Positions 1 to 11,515 of a DNA stretch of 64,000 nt are shown here, piece after piece (the first letter of the stretch is position 1; each line of letters starts with the position of its first letter). The notes beneath the pieces were generated by a model. The model did no database searches and was not told the DNA's origin. It saw nothing but the letters and a program-made list of their open reading frames with translations. The translations under genes and the position numbers were made by a program. Source of the stretch: Chelonoidis abingdonii (lineage: Eukaryota; Chordata; Testudines; Testudinidae); the NCBI RefSeq assembly GCF_003597395.2, contig NC_133771.1, positions 126,206,348 to 126,270,347 on the forward strand, read 5' to 3'.

Positions 1-2696
1 AGAGCTCTTTAGTGACCTGAAAATCAAAAAGGAATCTTACAAAAAGTGGAAACGGATGAATTTCTAAGGAGAAATACAAAAGAACAGCACAAATGTGTTG
101 GGACAAAGTCAGAAAAGGCTAAAGCAAAAAATGAGTTAAGTCTAGCAAGGGACATAAAAGGCAATAAGAAAGGTTCTTTAAATATACTATGAGTAAGACA
201 AAGACAAAAGACAGCGTAGATCTACTTAGTGGGAAAGGAGAGCTAATAACTGATGACATCAAGAAAAGTGAGGGGTTCAATGCCTATTTTACTTCAGTCT
301 TCACTAAAAAAAAGGCTAATGGTGACCAGATCCTCAGCACAATTAATATTAATTATGTGAGGAAGGAGTGCAAGCCAAAATAGGGAAAGAACAGATTAAA
401 GAGTATTTAGATAAGTTAGATATATTCAAGTCAGCAGGGCCTAATGGAAATTCATCCTAGGGTACTTCCAGAACTGGCTGAAGCAATGTCAGAACCGTTG
501 GCAATTTTCTTTGAGAACTCCAGGAGGATGGAGAAGGACAAACATTGTATCTATCTTCAAAAAAGGGAACAAAGGGGACCTGGGGAATTATTGACCAGTG
601 TCATAAACAGATAGTTAAGGGTTAATGCCTCTTTTACCTGTAAAGGGTTAAGAAGTTCACCTAGCCTAGCTGACACCTGACCAGAGGAACCAATGGGGGA
701 ACAAGATGTTTCAAAAAGAAGCAGCAAAGTTTTTCCTTTGTTAGTTTTCAGTTTCAGCCGGAGTGAAAAAGATCAAGGAACCAGCCTTTATCAGAGTAGT
801 AAGTTTTAGAAGGGATAAATAGGTTTATGTTTATTTTCTTTGTAACTTGTCTTGGTACCATTAAGGGAATTATCAAAATTGGGTATTTGGGTATTTTTTT
901 GTGTAACTAAATTTGTGCCCAGGGGAACCTCACCTGTGTCTTGAATCTGTTGTCTGTGAGAGTAGCTGGTATGCTAATCTCTCCCAGAGGATTTTCTTTT
1001 ACCTTTCTTTTCTTTAATTAGAAGCTTTTTTCTTAATACCTGATTGATTTTTTCCTTGTTTTTAGATCCAAGGGGATTGGATCTAGACTCACCAGGAACT
1101 GGTGGGAGAAAGGAGAGGGGATGGTTAAATTCTCCTTGTGTTAAGATCCAAGGGGTTGGATCGGTGTTCACCAGGAACTTGGTGAAAAAGTCTCTCAAGG
1201 CTACCCTGGAAGGGGAAGGTTTTGAGAGGAAAGGGCGTGTTCCAGACGGAGGATCTGGATGGTGGCAGCGATACCAGATCTAAGCTGGTAATTAAGCTTA
1301 GAAGTGTCCATACAAGTCCCCACATCTGTACCCTAAAGTTCAGAGTGGAGAAGGAACCTTGACAACCAGTCATCCAAATTTCGGTACCTGGAAAGATACC
1401 AGAACAATTATCAAACAATCAATTTGTAAGCATTGAGAGGATAATAGGTTTATAAGGAATAGTCAGAATGGGTTTATTAAGAACAAATCATGTCAAAACA
1501 ACCTAATTTCTTTCCTTGATAGAGTTACTGGCTTAGTGGATGGGGGGAAGCAGTACATGTGCTGTATCTTGATTCTAGTAAGGCTTTTGACAGCCCCACA
1601 TGACATTCCATATGCAAACTAGGGAAATGTGGTCTAGATGGAATTATGGTAAGGTCAGTGCACAACTGGTTGAAAGACCATATTTAAAGAATAGTTGTCA
1701 ATGGTTTGCTGTCAAACTGGGAAGGAGTATCTAGTTGGGTCCAGCATAGGGAGTCAGTCCTGGGTCATGTGCTATTCAATATTTTCATTAATGACTTAGA
1801 TAATGGAAACGTACACTTATAAAATTTGCAGATGACATCAAGTTGGGAAGGGTATCAAGTACTTTGGAGGACAGGTTTAGAATTCAAAACAACCTTGACA
1901 AATTATAGAATTGATCAGAAATCAACAAGATGAAATTCAATAAAGAAAATGCAATGTGCTTCACTTATGAAGGAAAACTCGAGTGCACAAGTACAAAATA
2001 AGGAATAACTGGCTAGGGGGTAATACTGCAGAAAAGGATCTGTGGGTTATAATGGATCACAAATTGAATGAGTCAACAATGTGAAAAAGGCTAATATGTT
2101 TTGGGGGTGTATTAAGAGGAGTGTTTCATGTGAGACTCCAGAGGTAATTGTCCCTGCTCTACTTGGCACTGGTGAGGCCTCAGCTGGAGTCCTGTGTCCA
2201 GTTCTCGGTGCCACCCTTTAGGAAAGATGTGGATAAATTAGAGGGAGTCCAGAGGAGAGCTACACAAATGATAAAAGGTTTAGAAAACCTGACCTAAGGG
2301 GAAAAGGTTAAAGAAATTGATCATGTTTAGTTTTGAGAAAAGAAAACAGAGGCAGAAGGACATAAGTCTTCAAATTTGTTACTGGCAGTTATAAAGAAGA
2401 CAGTCTCAATTGTTCTCTGAATCCACTGAAGGTAGGACAGGAAGTAATAGGCTTAATCTGTAGCAAGGGAGATTTAGGTTAGATATTAGGAAAAACTTTC
2501 TAACTATACAGGTAGTTAAGCTCTGGAATAGGCTTTCAAAGGAGATTGTGGCATTCCTATCATTGTAGATTTTTAAGAACAGATTAGACAAACATTTCTC
2601 AGGGGTGGTCTAGGTTCACTTGGTCTTGCCTTACCACACTGGGCTGGACTTGATGACTTCTCAAGGTTCCTTCCAGCCCTAAATTTCTGTGATTTC
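1..2696 (+). mobile_element. CR1 LINE (ORF2 fragment and 3' end), split by a solo LTR
   Basis: This is a decayed CR1 non-LTR retrotransposon that begins before the window. Translation in shifting frames gives reverse-transcriptase stretches typical of CR1: an SAGPNG-like block near 435-450, a FKKGNKGDPGN-like block near 557-590, a GFIKNKSC-like block near 1469-1492, and the catalytic F-A-D-D motif at 1825-1836. The 3' part (about 2130-2696) matches the usual CR1 tail, ending in a 'gggctggacttgatgac' block and a 'ttctgtgattt' terminus. Many stops and frameshifts show that it is dead. The reading is interrupted at 599-1364 by an LTR and resumes at about 1370. Confidence 0.88.
599..1364 (+). mobile_element. 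Solo LTR nested in CR1, with 5-bp target duplication
   Basis: The 766-bp element begins TGTCATAAAC and ends CTTGACA, the TG...CA ends of an LTR. It is flanked by ACCAG at 594-598 and 1365-1369, a perfect 5-bp target-site duplication. It interrupts the CR1 reverse-transcriptase sequence, which continues on both sides. No internal gag/pol region is present, so this is a solo LTR left by recombination between two LTRs. A related, longer copy lies in reverse orientation at 55276-56202. The shared blocks include an 'acctgacca' region near the 5' end and 'agatctaagctgg' near the 3' end. Confidence 0.88.
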
Positions 2697-3455
2697 TATT
2701 ATATCTCTCAATATCACATAATTACTTCCCAGGGTGAGGGTGTAGGGGGAAAGAAGAGGGAATCTTAAAAAAATTAATCTGCCTGTAATTTTGGATAAAT
2801 TTGGAAAAATGCTTGAATCTTTATCAGTTTATCTTGCCAAACCCCTAGACTTTGTGGTTTGTTCACTGCAATTTATCTAGCAACTGAAACTGTGTGATGC
2901 TGCAGAGGTGTTACTCGGATTCATTCTTGTCTATTTGTAGTGACTCTGCGTGGAGGAAGTGTCCATCAGTTCTGGCTTGAAGTTAGGTATTTATGGCTTT
3001 GATTTAGGAGTACATTACATTTTCTGGCTGCAGCCATATAATCTGTGGTATCACCTGGATGCCTTTCATTGGTTTTAGATTGGCTTATAGGGCTAGGCAG
3101 CACCATGGGGGTTTGCACGGCTGCTGGATGCTAGGAGGGTTGCCCAATGCAGCTTTCAGCAGCAGGTAAAGATATTTTCAAACTCTGAGCTCCTGAACTG
3201 AGCTTTAACCCAGCAGCTGTGAAGAGAGTAATGTCTGTGGGGGCATCCATGGGCCACTGGCTATGGGTTCATATTTGCTGCTTAATAGAGTCTTTAGGTG
3301 TGATACAATGGGGCCTGCCAGAGCGAAGCAGAGCAACCTGCTCTCCAGCTTCTAATTAGCACTGGCACAAAGCCCAGCAGCAGAGTTTACTTCACTTCTA
3401 TTCACAGCAAACATGTACTCTGTACTTCGCTGTGACTCACTGAGCAACAGAAACA
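2697..3455. other. Unassigned intronic sequence (SLC22A2 intron 1)
   Basis: I see no gene, RNA or clear repeat here. It is presumed to be part of SLC22A2 intron 1, because exon 1 lies downstream on the minus strand and no exon 2 was recognised between. Confidence 0.4.
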
Positions 3456-3456
3456 T

Positions 3457-3544
3457 AGGGTATGTCTACACAGCCCACAGCATCCCACACCTGGCCAGCG
3501 GGACTCATGCTAGTGCCCCAAAAATAGCTGTGTGTAGATAGAGC
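3457..3544. mobile_element. Short MITE remnant with 'tatgtctacac' terminus
   Basis: The left end reads agggtatgtctacacagc. The right end is its approximate reverse complement (agctgtgtgtagatagagc). This TIR type recurs at 30345-30634, 31567-31909 and 53385-53635 in the window, and it resembles Harbinger-type termini. Confidence 0.5.
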
Positions 3545-3719
3545 TTTTAAGTTGTGGCCAAGACTGGTCTCCCATCAGTGGTCTCTCTGGAAAGCATTTA
3601 ATGTTGAATACTGAATGTTTAATACTGTATTACAGGCACAATTTTACTCTCATTGAAGTCAATGGCAAAACAGAAAAAGGACCAGGTATTAGGTGGGGGA
3701 TGTCCTTATTTTCTGCTCC

Positions 3720-4120
3720 CTACCCTTAGAACACTTAGTCCATATAATTTTCTTGCCCACGTCTAACCTTTTCTTAAGTTCCTAGGCTCTTTGCCTTAAT
3801 AACATCCTATGACCATGAGTTCCACAGATTCCCCTTTATCCAATGTTTAACTCATTTCCTTTTATTTCTATGTGTTGGTGTTTATTTCAATAGTATTTTC
3901 TCATATTCTCATTTAAAAGAAGGCGAAAAGGATTCACTAAGCCTTCTTACCATTTCCCCATTGCTTTATAGAATCCATCACATCTGCTTTTTCTCATCTT
4001 CCATCCAAATTAAATCATTGCAATCTCTTTAGCCTCTCCCCCTGTGATATACACCCTCCCCCCATGCTCAGAATCATTTCTCTGGATCTTTGCCTCTTTC
4101 AAGGCAGGATTACCTAAAGG
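3720..4120 (-). mobile_element. Old CR1/L3-like LINE remnant
   Basis: The reverse-complement reading resembles a decayed CR1-clade 3' region: 'gagttccacagattcc', a 'gaatccatcacatctgctttt' block and 'tttctctggatctttgcctc' follow in the order seen in minus-strand CR1 copies such as the one at 44463. Divergence is high and both boundaries are approximate. Confidence 0.45.
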
Positions 4121-4299
4121 GAACACAGCATCAATGCAGATCAAGCTGGCATTATAATAGTGTGCGGACTATTGTTAGTCTCCTTCTTTATACTACTTGC
4201 TGTCTGATTGGCTTTCTGGAGTTCACAGCACAAATTCAACTCTCAGCATAAACCTTCAACGTATTTGTCTACATTAATAGTGACAATATCAAGCTCTTA

Positions 4300-4510
4300 T
4301 GTAACATTTTTCATCATTAGATCTTGAAATGCTTTACACAGGAGATAAAGTATATCCTCCATCTTACAGCTGGGGAAACTGATGCACTGTGAGGGGAAAG
4401 TGACTTGTCCACTGACACATGACAGGCCAGTGGCTGAGCTGGGAATAGAACCCAGTTCTACTGTTCCCAGTCCAGTGTTCTACCCACTGGGCAATACTGC
4501 CTTCTACTAC
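4300..4510 (-). mobile_element. MIR-like CORE-SINE remnant
   Basis: The order of motifs is that of a reverse-oriented MIR-type SINE: 'gctttacacaggagataaag', 'ggggaaactgatgcactg', 'aagtgacttgtccactgaca', 'tggctgagctgggaatagaa' and 'cccagttct'. Related copies are at 10490-10640 and 57865-58070. Confidence 0.7.
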
Positions 4511-4751
4511 ACTAATGCCTACATCATATTGTAGAGCAATTTCAACTAATCACAATCCAGCACTGTGTATAAACAGGGCTAACATGACACAATCAAGTTA
4601 AAATAATATTTAAACAAAATTCCTTTTTTATGTTGCTAATACCTCACAAAGCATTTAAAAATATTCTCTTTACTTTTCAACACTCATGCTATTGGTTTAT
4701 TTTTGCATTTCTCTCCATCGGTTTCACTTTTATTTCTAGGAATATTGACTA

Positions 4752-5797
4752 TGTAACAATTACAACTGTGTGTGTACTTGGGGGAACGCCCACCAGACAG
4801 TAAGCAATTAGCCTGGATGGGTCATTAAGAAGGACAATAGTATCTTCAAAGTTCTAATCTTCCACCCTCCTGAGAAGCTTCCTGGGATGCTGCTTTGACA
4901 CTACACGGTCATGTGATCAAGTCACCTGGTACACCTTGAGTTGGTATTTTTCCATTGGAAGGGGATGGGATAGGAAACAAAAGATTCCTGCCATATGTAA
5001 AACATATTTAAGGCTGGGGAGTGGGGTAATCAGGGCTCTTCTTCACTGCTTCCCCGCTCAAGAAGGAAGACCGCTGAAAACACCTGAGGAAACAAAGGAA
5101 CTAAACTGGGGGAGACGGGGTCTGAGTCCAGGCAAGAAAGGACAGCCTGTAAAAGGAATCCCAGAAGATTTAAGCTGCAAGCAGCGCAGTTTACCATCAA
5201 GAAACTCTGTAACCTGCTTGAAACAACATATAGAGTGAGAAATTATTATTTGTGGCCAGTATTCCTTAGTGTATTAAGCTTAGTTGGGTGTTTTGTTTTA
5301 TTTGCTCAATAATCTGCTTTGATCTGTTTGCTATTCCTTATAAACACTTACAATTTACCCTGGTGTAGTTAATAAACTTGTTTCTTGTTTATTCAAAACT
5401 CAGTTTATGTAATTTATAACTGGGGGGGGCAGGGGTGGGCAAAAGCTGTGCATATCTTCCTCCACATTGAGGGAGGGGGTGATTTTCATGAGCTTAATTC
5501 TATATAGATCTCTGTACAGTGCAGGCCATATAATTTTGGGTTTACACTCCAGAGGATGTATCCACAGGAGCACTGGGCACTCCCCTAGCTGGGTCTCCCA
5601 CAGAGAGCTAGTCACAGACTCTGTGAGATTCTACAGCTAGGTGTCTCCCTACCTGTGTGTGTGCTGAAAGGGGGCTTGAGAGCCTGACACAGGAGCACAA
5701 AGTGTGTGTGGGGGACCCAGGCTAGTGGGACAGGTGGGCTCAATGGGACCCCAGCACATCAGGTGGCATTCTGGAAAGGGGAGTCCAAACTGTCACA
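4752..5797 (+). mobile_element. Solo LTR (turtle-type ERV/LTR), about 1.05 kb
   Basis: The element begins TGTAACAATT and ends CTGTCACA. It contains an AATAAA polyadenylation signal at 5371-5376, followed by a 'tttgtt' region, as expected for the R/U5 part of a plus-strand LTR. No protein-coding internal region is present. The candidate target duplication is weak (GACTA before, GACAG after), so the boundaries rest mainly on the TG...CA ends and on similarity to an LTR type I recall as common in turtle genomes. Confidence 0.65.
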
Positions 5798-7062
5798 GAC
5801 AGCATCAAATGCAAGGAAACCCCTTCACCAACCATGAACATTCCATGCCTCTCTCTGGATACTGCTAAACCATCTTTTCCAGTGATTACTTTTATCTCTG
5901 GTTTGTAGAATCTTCTGAAGAACATTTTTGTTGCCTTTGGAATATACTAGATTGCAGCAAATAGACAGTACGATAGGTTAAAAATTTTTCCTGGAGGAAG
6001 ATACCCCTGGGTTCACCTTAAAAGGCCTTCACAGCTCCTTCCCCCTTACAACTTGCTCAGTTTGGAAACTGCTCAGCACACATGGTCACTTACAGGCTGG
6101 ATTCTCATCTTGAAGAATGGAGCAGGGGAGGCATCTATGTTAACTAGAGCCAGTTAAATTACCAATTGCAAATTAGTTATGTGACAAATGTAGACTTTTT
6201 CTCTGTTTGCGGATCTTTTTTACCTTGTCCCCATTATCTATTACTGTATTTGATATATGTAAATATTTTCCAATTTGACCAAATTTCCAATTTTTTCTTC
6301 ATTGTGTCTTTGATGTTGTTTATTTTTCATGTGCAAGATCAGTCAGCTAGGTCATGTGTAAAGCCCTTCATTTTCAGCTTTTATTTTGTTTAAAATGTCC
6401 TGGGAATTTATTAGTATTGGAAAAAATGGGTGAAAATTGGTGCAAAAAACTAGCTTTGCAGTTTTCTGAGTAAATATTGTGGTTAAATATCACTTTCCCC
6501 CTGTTTATTTAAAAAAAACTTTAAAAACCCATTTTGTTCTGAAATGTAGTCTGACACAGCTTTTTGTTTTCATCTATTTTAGCATGAAAAGCAGTTCACT
6601 AACTTGTATTTGCTTTAAATGCTACTAACTTTTCACACTATCTGTAAAGCAGGCCCGTGTGTGGATGACTGAAACATTTAAACAAGAGAATAGCAAATGA
6701 TGAAATGTGTATAATCATTTGTATGGAAATTAATGAAACTTTCAGGATTTGTGAACATTTTTATGAATAAACTTCCAGTCTTCTGACTATTCCTGAAAAA
6801 CTAGTAACATGACCCTGCAAATAATAGCACAGTGTACTTACTATTTTTCCCCACAAATATGTTCATAGATCACTTTTTGTACTCTTCAACCAGATCTAGT
6901 GTTAGCATTGTTACTAGGAATTATACTCAGTCTATGTACATGCTGAGGTGAGACTATTAGCTGGCATACGTGTTTCCTCCTTCAGAAAATTACTATTTGG
7001 GATTTTTTCAGTTTGCAAATACCGGGGTAACCATGGGCCGTTGCTCCTTGTTTAAGTTTGTC
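5798..7062 (-). other. SLC22A2 intron 1, proximal part
   Basis: AT-rich non-coding sequence next to the SLC22A2 exon 1 donor. I see no recognisable exon of SLC22A2 here. Stretches around 6400-6540 resemble a decayed palindromic repeat but cannot be assigned. Confidence 0.5.
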
Positions 7063-7066
7063 TTAC

Positions 7067-7483
7067 CTCAGTCACAATGGATGATCCTGAAGAATCATAA
7101 ACCCAGCCACCTTGACAGGGGGTGAGCAGGATATTGCTCCTGTTGCCATAACTGGTGAAGTTTTCTAAGGGGTTTGTGCAGCTGAGGCCAGTTGTGTTCC
7201 AGTCCGCGTCATATCTCCTGCACTGACTAGAGAAAGACTCCCCATGTCTTCCCTGCTCTGGAACAGTGTAATTCAGCTCCTCTTCTAGACTCCAGCCACA
7301 TCGGCTGCTCAACTCAGCAACTCCAGGACTGAGACAGCGGTGTTCAGGCGTGAACCCCAGGAAGACGACACCCACGTAAATAGGGGTGAAGGAGGCAGAC
7401 AGCAGGCATAAGACAAAGAAGGCTCGCTTCTGGAACAAGTCAAATTCCCCAATATGCTCTAGAATGTCATCCAAGGTTGGCAT
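7067..7483 (-). CDS. SLC22A2: SLC22A2 (OCT2) exon 1, organic cation transporter
   Basis: First coding exon of a polyspecific organic cation transporter of the SLC22/MFS family, a plasma-membrane uniporter for small cations such as tetraethylammonium, choline derivatives and monoamines. It encodes 139 residues. The N-terminus begins [14 protein letters not shown], residues 21-43 form TM1, and the large extracellular loop starts with the family motif PEHRC. Loop cysteines are C50, C62, C88, C102 and C123, and N-glycosylation sequons are at N71, N96, N108 and N114. The exon ends in SSIVTE, immediately followed by a GTAAG donor (7066 downwards). The start is the ATG at 7483-7481: the open frame extends upstream only to a TTG, and the N-terminus matches the family. 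Exons 2 onward are outside the window or unrecognised. Paralogue choice (SLC22A2 rather than SLC22A1) rests on similarity and on the divergent position beside SLC22A3. Confidence 0.9.
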
Positions 7484-7566
7484 TTTTGCGTATAGCAACT
7501 CACTTAAAATAAGTAACTGGGTTGCTCTTCACAGCATTGCTCTGCATGTAGCTGGAAGCAGAGCTG

Positions 7567-7574
7567 TTTAAATA
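7567..7574 (-). promoter_or_regulatory. Possible TATA-like box upstream of SLC22A2
   Basis: On the minus strand the sequence reads TATTTAAA, 84-91 bases before the SLC22A2 start codon. A TSS about 30 bases downstream would give a 5' UTR of roughly 50-60 bases. This is a motif match only, with no independent support. Confidence 0.25.
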
Positions 7575-7952
7575 ACTGCAGAATACTTGATCAAAAGTCA
7601 AATAGTTAATTCATCTTGTAAATTGACAAACCATGCGTTGCAACCTTTATTTCTCAAGCGTTGTTTCAAATCAAGCTTTGATTCTTGTGTGATGCAAACT
7701 CTGCTGTTGGTTGTTAGCTTGTTTTGTGTGTTACGGGCTTGGAGGATTACGCTTAGTGTTTTACACAGCATCTGTTGCTTTGTTAGTATATGATAGAGGC
7801 TAGACAATTATTCCTCTGTTATCTGAGTCCATAAGCATTATAAATGCACATTATTTTCTTCATTGTTTGTAGGGGCCTGAGATTTTATACCCTCAAGTAT
7901 AACAGATTCTAACCCCTATGTGCTGTGCTGGCAGTGTGTACAGACCACATTT

Positions 7953-8122
7953 CCAGATTTTTAAAGGTATTTAGCCAGCTAAAGATGCATATAGATGCCT
8001 AGTGGGGTTTTCCAAAGCACCTAAGTACCTAACCACTGGGAGTGTTGTGCCTAGGTGCTTTGGAAAATCCCACTAGGCACCTATCTGCATCTTTAGGTGG
8101 CTAAATATCTTCACAAATCTGG
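7953..8122. mobile_element. Palindromic MITE (long inverted repeat)
   Basis: The 170-bp element folds into one near-perfect hairpin. The left arm (7953-8030) runs ccagattttt ... tttagccagc ... atgcctagtgggg ... ttccaaagcacctaagt. The right arm (8044-8122) is its reverse complement with few mismatches. This is a palindromic non-autonomous DNA transposon, about 470 bp upstream of the SLC22A2 start. Degenerate relatives with 'ttttccaaagcacctaag' or 'aggtgcctaaat' blocks are near 38437-38530, 46495-46580 and 47955-48045. Confidence 0.75.
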
Positions 8123-8600
8123 CCCAATGGCATCAGGGAAACTTCCTTAGAGCCTCCAGTACAGGGTGTGCTGATGGTGGGAGAGATGGCAGAGGAACGG
8201 CCACAGCATAAAGTAGCTACTCTGGACTGCAGAGCAGCCCATAGGAGCCAAAGGTTCATAAATTAGAGCAACACCTCTGGCTGTTCTAACATATGCTGGG
8301 GGCTGTACTAATCTCCTGAGCGAACAGAATTTGGGGCATGCAATGTTGGCCTTAAAAACCTCCTTTTCCTCCCCTTCCTCCTGCACTGTGCTTTGTTTCC
8401 TGCACCTCCTGGGAGGCTTAGCTCAGAGACTAGCCCTAAACCATGTTCTACTCATGTGTATACATTCTGTTTGTCATGGAACCTGATTATACAATGCTAA
8501 CATCTGGGCTTGTGCTAAAGCTATAAAGAAATCTCAATGTTCCCTTCAGTCTCTTCTGTCTTTTGAGATCATTCATGTTGTGCTCCTGTTCTATGCTGAG

Positions 8601-9030
8601 ATTCTAAGGCCAGAAGGGACTGTTGTGGTGATCTAGTCTGATCTCCTGAATAGCATAGGCTGTTGAACTTCTCCCAGATAATTCCTAGTGCCAGTCTTTT
8701 AGAAAACCATCCAGCCTTGGTTTAAAAATTGTCAGTGATGGAGAATCCCCCATGACCCTTGGTAAATTGTTCCATTTGTTAATTATTCTCATTGTTAAAA
8801 ATGTATCCCTTATTTCAAGTCCAAATTTGTTTAGGTTCAGCTTCCACCCATTGGGTCATCTTACACCGTTCTCCGCTAGATTGAAGAGTCTATTAAATAT
8901 TTGTTCACCAAGTAGATACTTATAATTGCAATCAAGTCAGCCCTTAATCTTCCCTTTTGTTAAGGTAAGTAGATTGAGCTGCTTGAGACTATCACTATAA
9001 ACCGTGTTTTCTAATCCTGTAATCATTCGC
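8601..9030 (-). mobile_element. CR1 LINE 3' fragment
   Basis: Minus-strand CR1 tail. It starts with the inverted terminus 'attctaaggccagaaggga', followed by blocks such as 'aaaccatccagccttgg', 'cccatgacccttggtaaat', 'aatcaagtcagcccttaat' and 'taatcctgtaatcattcg'. This is the same order as in other minus CR1 copies here. It is 5'-truncated and non-coding. Confidence 0.85.
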
Positions 9031-9426
9031 CATCCATGGACACTACCTGGCAAGTCACAAATATGGGCACTATTTTGAAATTAACAATTTCTACATGGCA
9101 TAATAAAAGATCAGATTTTTTCCTATTCACAGGGAGCTTTTAAACTATTTATAGCCCAGACTATTGCATGTCAAAGTCAAGAGATGAGTGATGCCACCTG
9201 TAAGAGTGAGAGATGACCTTAAGTGCTATATGCATGCACTTTTCAGTAACTGTGTCCACCAGCAAACCTCCTTTTTAAGTTTACACCTGTTACACACTTA
9301 TTTATCTTTAAAGCTAACTCTGAAGCAAACCAAAATAAATGAAGGGCGGGTGCATAAATGCATCTTGGAAATACACTCTGTCCTCCTTTTCTCCTCTGGC
9401 TATGTCCCAGCATGATCCCATGCCAG

Positions 9427-9557
9427 TAGGGTGACCAAATGTCCTGATTTTATCGGGACAGTCCCAATATATGGGGCCTTTTCTTATATAGGCTCCTATT
9501 ACCCCCCCACCCCCACCCTCTGTCCCGATTTTTCACACTAGCTGTCTGGTCACCTTG
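9427..9557. mobile_element. MITE with TIR tagggtgaccaaatgtc
   Basis: The 131-bp element starts tagggtgaccaaatgtcc and ends ctgtctggtcacctt, imperfect terminal inverted repeats. Internally 'tgtcctgattttatcggga' is mirrored by 'tgtcccgatttttcacac', and a C-rich run (cccccccacccccacc) sits between. I recall this as a short non-autonomous DNA element common in turtles and crocodilians. Confidence 0.7.
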
Positions 9558-10489
9558 CATGCTGGGAACTGCAAGTGGGGGAGCAATATAAGGCTGTTCC
9601 ACTGCCCCTGTCCCTGTGCCAGGTATCTCTAGGGGTAGATCAGCGGGGTTTGTGGTCCCTATCTGCTGGCAGACTGGCCCACAATGAAGCCCAGAATCTG
9701 GGCCTAAAAGATTAAACAGGCAGATCTGGAGTCATCTGATGGTCAGCCATTTGTTGACCATCTAGCCATAGACTCAAAAGCATGTGTTAGAGATGGAAAA
9801 TGCAGTCACTTTAATCATTGTGAAGCTGCATTGCATTAGCCCTTGCTTAGTTCTCCTGTAAGCCATGGTTCCCATCCACACCTGGGACTAATCTGTTCCA
9901 AAGTCCTTCTGTGGGTCTGGTCTGGCTGTGCCCCCTGTGTGTTCTGGCCCAGTCTGATCAGGCTCCCATCCACCAGGTCAGTTCTGTCTCCTTGTGGTGT
10001 AACTTGTACTTCAGCTGGGTTTTTTCAGTTCCATCACTGACCCATAACTCTAGCCTGTCCTCCCCCTAGTGCAGAGCCAAGGTCTGTGTTCCCGCTGATG
10101 CTTACTGAGGGGATATAAGGAGAAGGTGAAAGAATGAGAAACACTCATTTGAATGGAGAGTTACTATCTCCCTTACCAGAAGACCATGTTGCCCTACTGC
10201 AGTAGGTTAATTAAAGCAATTGTCTACTGAGACACTTTTACTGTGTATAATCAGTAATCTCTTTAGTTTGTAGAAAGTTATGTATTATCACGCCTGCTAT
10301 GAAGTGTGTCAACACTCCAAAAGCTGAGTTAAGCGTTCCTGTACGCTGAACTCCTGGAGCCTCTGATACATGTTTATAGTCTTTTTAAGGGTTCTTCATT
10401 TAATACTTAATGTTAAAACTAACAACCTGCTCTAGAAAATTGATTGTAGTTCACAATACAGATCCAAGCCAATAATGTTTGTACTTAAA
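9558..10489. other. Unassigned intergenic sequence
   Basis: No gene or clear repeat recognised. A short open frame at 9843-10040 has no recognisable domain. Confidence 0.4.
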
Positions 10490-10640
10490 CAGTGGCACTG
10501 TTTATCATAGATCTCAAAGCGTGTTCTAAAAGTGGGTGAGTATAGTGCTCCTCATTTTCCAGGATAGCGAATCTGAGTAAAAAAAAGCTTAAGTGACTTG
10601 CCCAAAGTGTCACAGATGGGAATAGAAACCAGGGGCTAGA
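10490..10640 (-). mobile_element. MIR-like SINE remnant
   Basis: A reverse-oriented MIR core is visible: 'gtgctcctcattttcca' precedes 'cttaagtgacttgcccaaag', 'gtcacagatggg' and 'aatagaaacca'. It is more decayed than the copy at 4300-4510. Confidence 0.55.
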
Positions 10641-11155
10641 TTCACAAAAGGACTTACCCACCTAACCATCCCAGGACAAGACATGAATAGGGAGCCGATA
10701 GCCATTCCTCTGCCTAATGTGCTTAGGGAGCCTGATCTGGTCAGCATGCTGAGAGCTTACCTACTGAATTGGGCCCCTCTAAACAAGCGGATATAAAAAA
10801 GGCCAGGCAAGGTGGGGAGAGGGACCTCCCTTATAGCTTTTAGGCCAGTGGTTATTAGGGCACTCACCTGGGATGTGGGAGATCTCTTGCTCAAGTCCCC
10901 ATTCCACCTAGGGGGAGGGAGAGGAAAGGGATCTGAACAAGGATCTCTCACGTGAGCACATTCACCACTGGGCTATGGCATATTCCGATCTGGGCGCTCT
11001 CTGAGTCTCTTCAGTCAAAGCTGTTCAACTGTGACTAATTGAAAAAGTCATTGGGCCAGACAATAAGAAAGAACGAGACTGGTGCTGTAGCCTGGTGGTT
11101 AGCACACTCCTGTGGGAGACCCAGGGGCCAGTCCTCTGGTTCCAAAAGACTTAAA
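10641..11155. repeat. Composite SINE/MITE-like repeats
   Basis: Two stretches look tRNA-derived: 10850-10910 contains 'cagtggttattagggcact' followed by 'gctcaagtcc' (a B-box-like word), and 11085-11150 contains 'agcctggtggttagcacac'. The word 'acctgggatgtgggaga' has its reverse complement in the palindrome near 63600. Boundaries and orientation are not resolved. Confidence 0.4.
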
Positions 11156-11228
11156 GGTGTCAATTTTGCAATAGAAAAGCTTCAAAAACAGACTCCAACA
11201 AGAAACTGCTGAACTTGAATTAATATGC

Positions 11229-11515
11229 AAACTAGTATCAGAGGGGTAGCTGTGTTAGTCTGGATCTGTAAAAGCAGCAAAGAGTCCTGCAGCACCTTAT
11301 AGACTAACAGACGTTTTAGAGCATGAGCTTTCGTGGGTGAATGCCCACTTCGTCGGATGCATGTAGTGGAAATTTCCAGGGGCAGGTATATATATGCAAG
11401 CAAGCTAGAGATAATGAGGTTAGTTCAGTCAGGGAGGATGAGGCCCACAAAAGCTTATACTCAAATAAATTTGTTAGTCTTTAAGGTGCCACAAGTACTC
11501 CTGTTCTTTTTGTTC
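11229..11515 (-). repeat. Turtle-type inverted interspersed repeat
   Basis: The left part (11229-11365) is the reverse complement of the repeat at 53700-53777 and 20281-20360: 'gtgttagtctggatctgta', 'agcaaagagtcctg', 'ttatagactaacagacg', 'catgagctttcgtgggtga' and 'cccacttcgtcggatgc'. The right part carries a related plus-strand block, 'aaataaatttgttagtct' then 'aaggtgccacaagtactcc'. The whole is thus a degenerate inverted structure. A 163-codon open frame from 11333 to 11824 runs through it and is not a gene. Confidence 0.7.

Noticed and set aside
1..7062. SLC22A2 exon 2 on the minus strand
   Set aside because: I looked for the reverse complement of the conserved TM2 and DR-x-GR region bounded by splice sites and did not find it, so intron 1 probably extends beyond the window.
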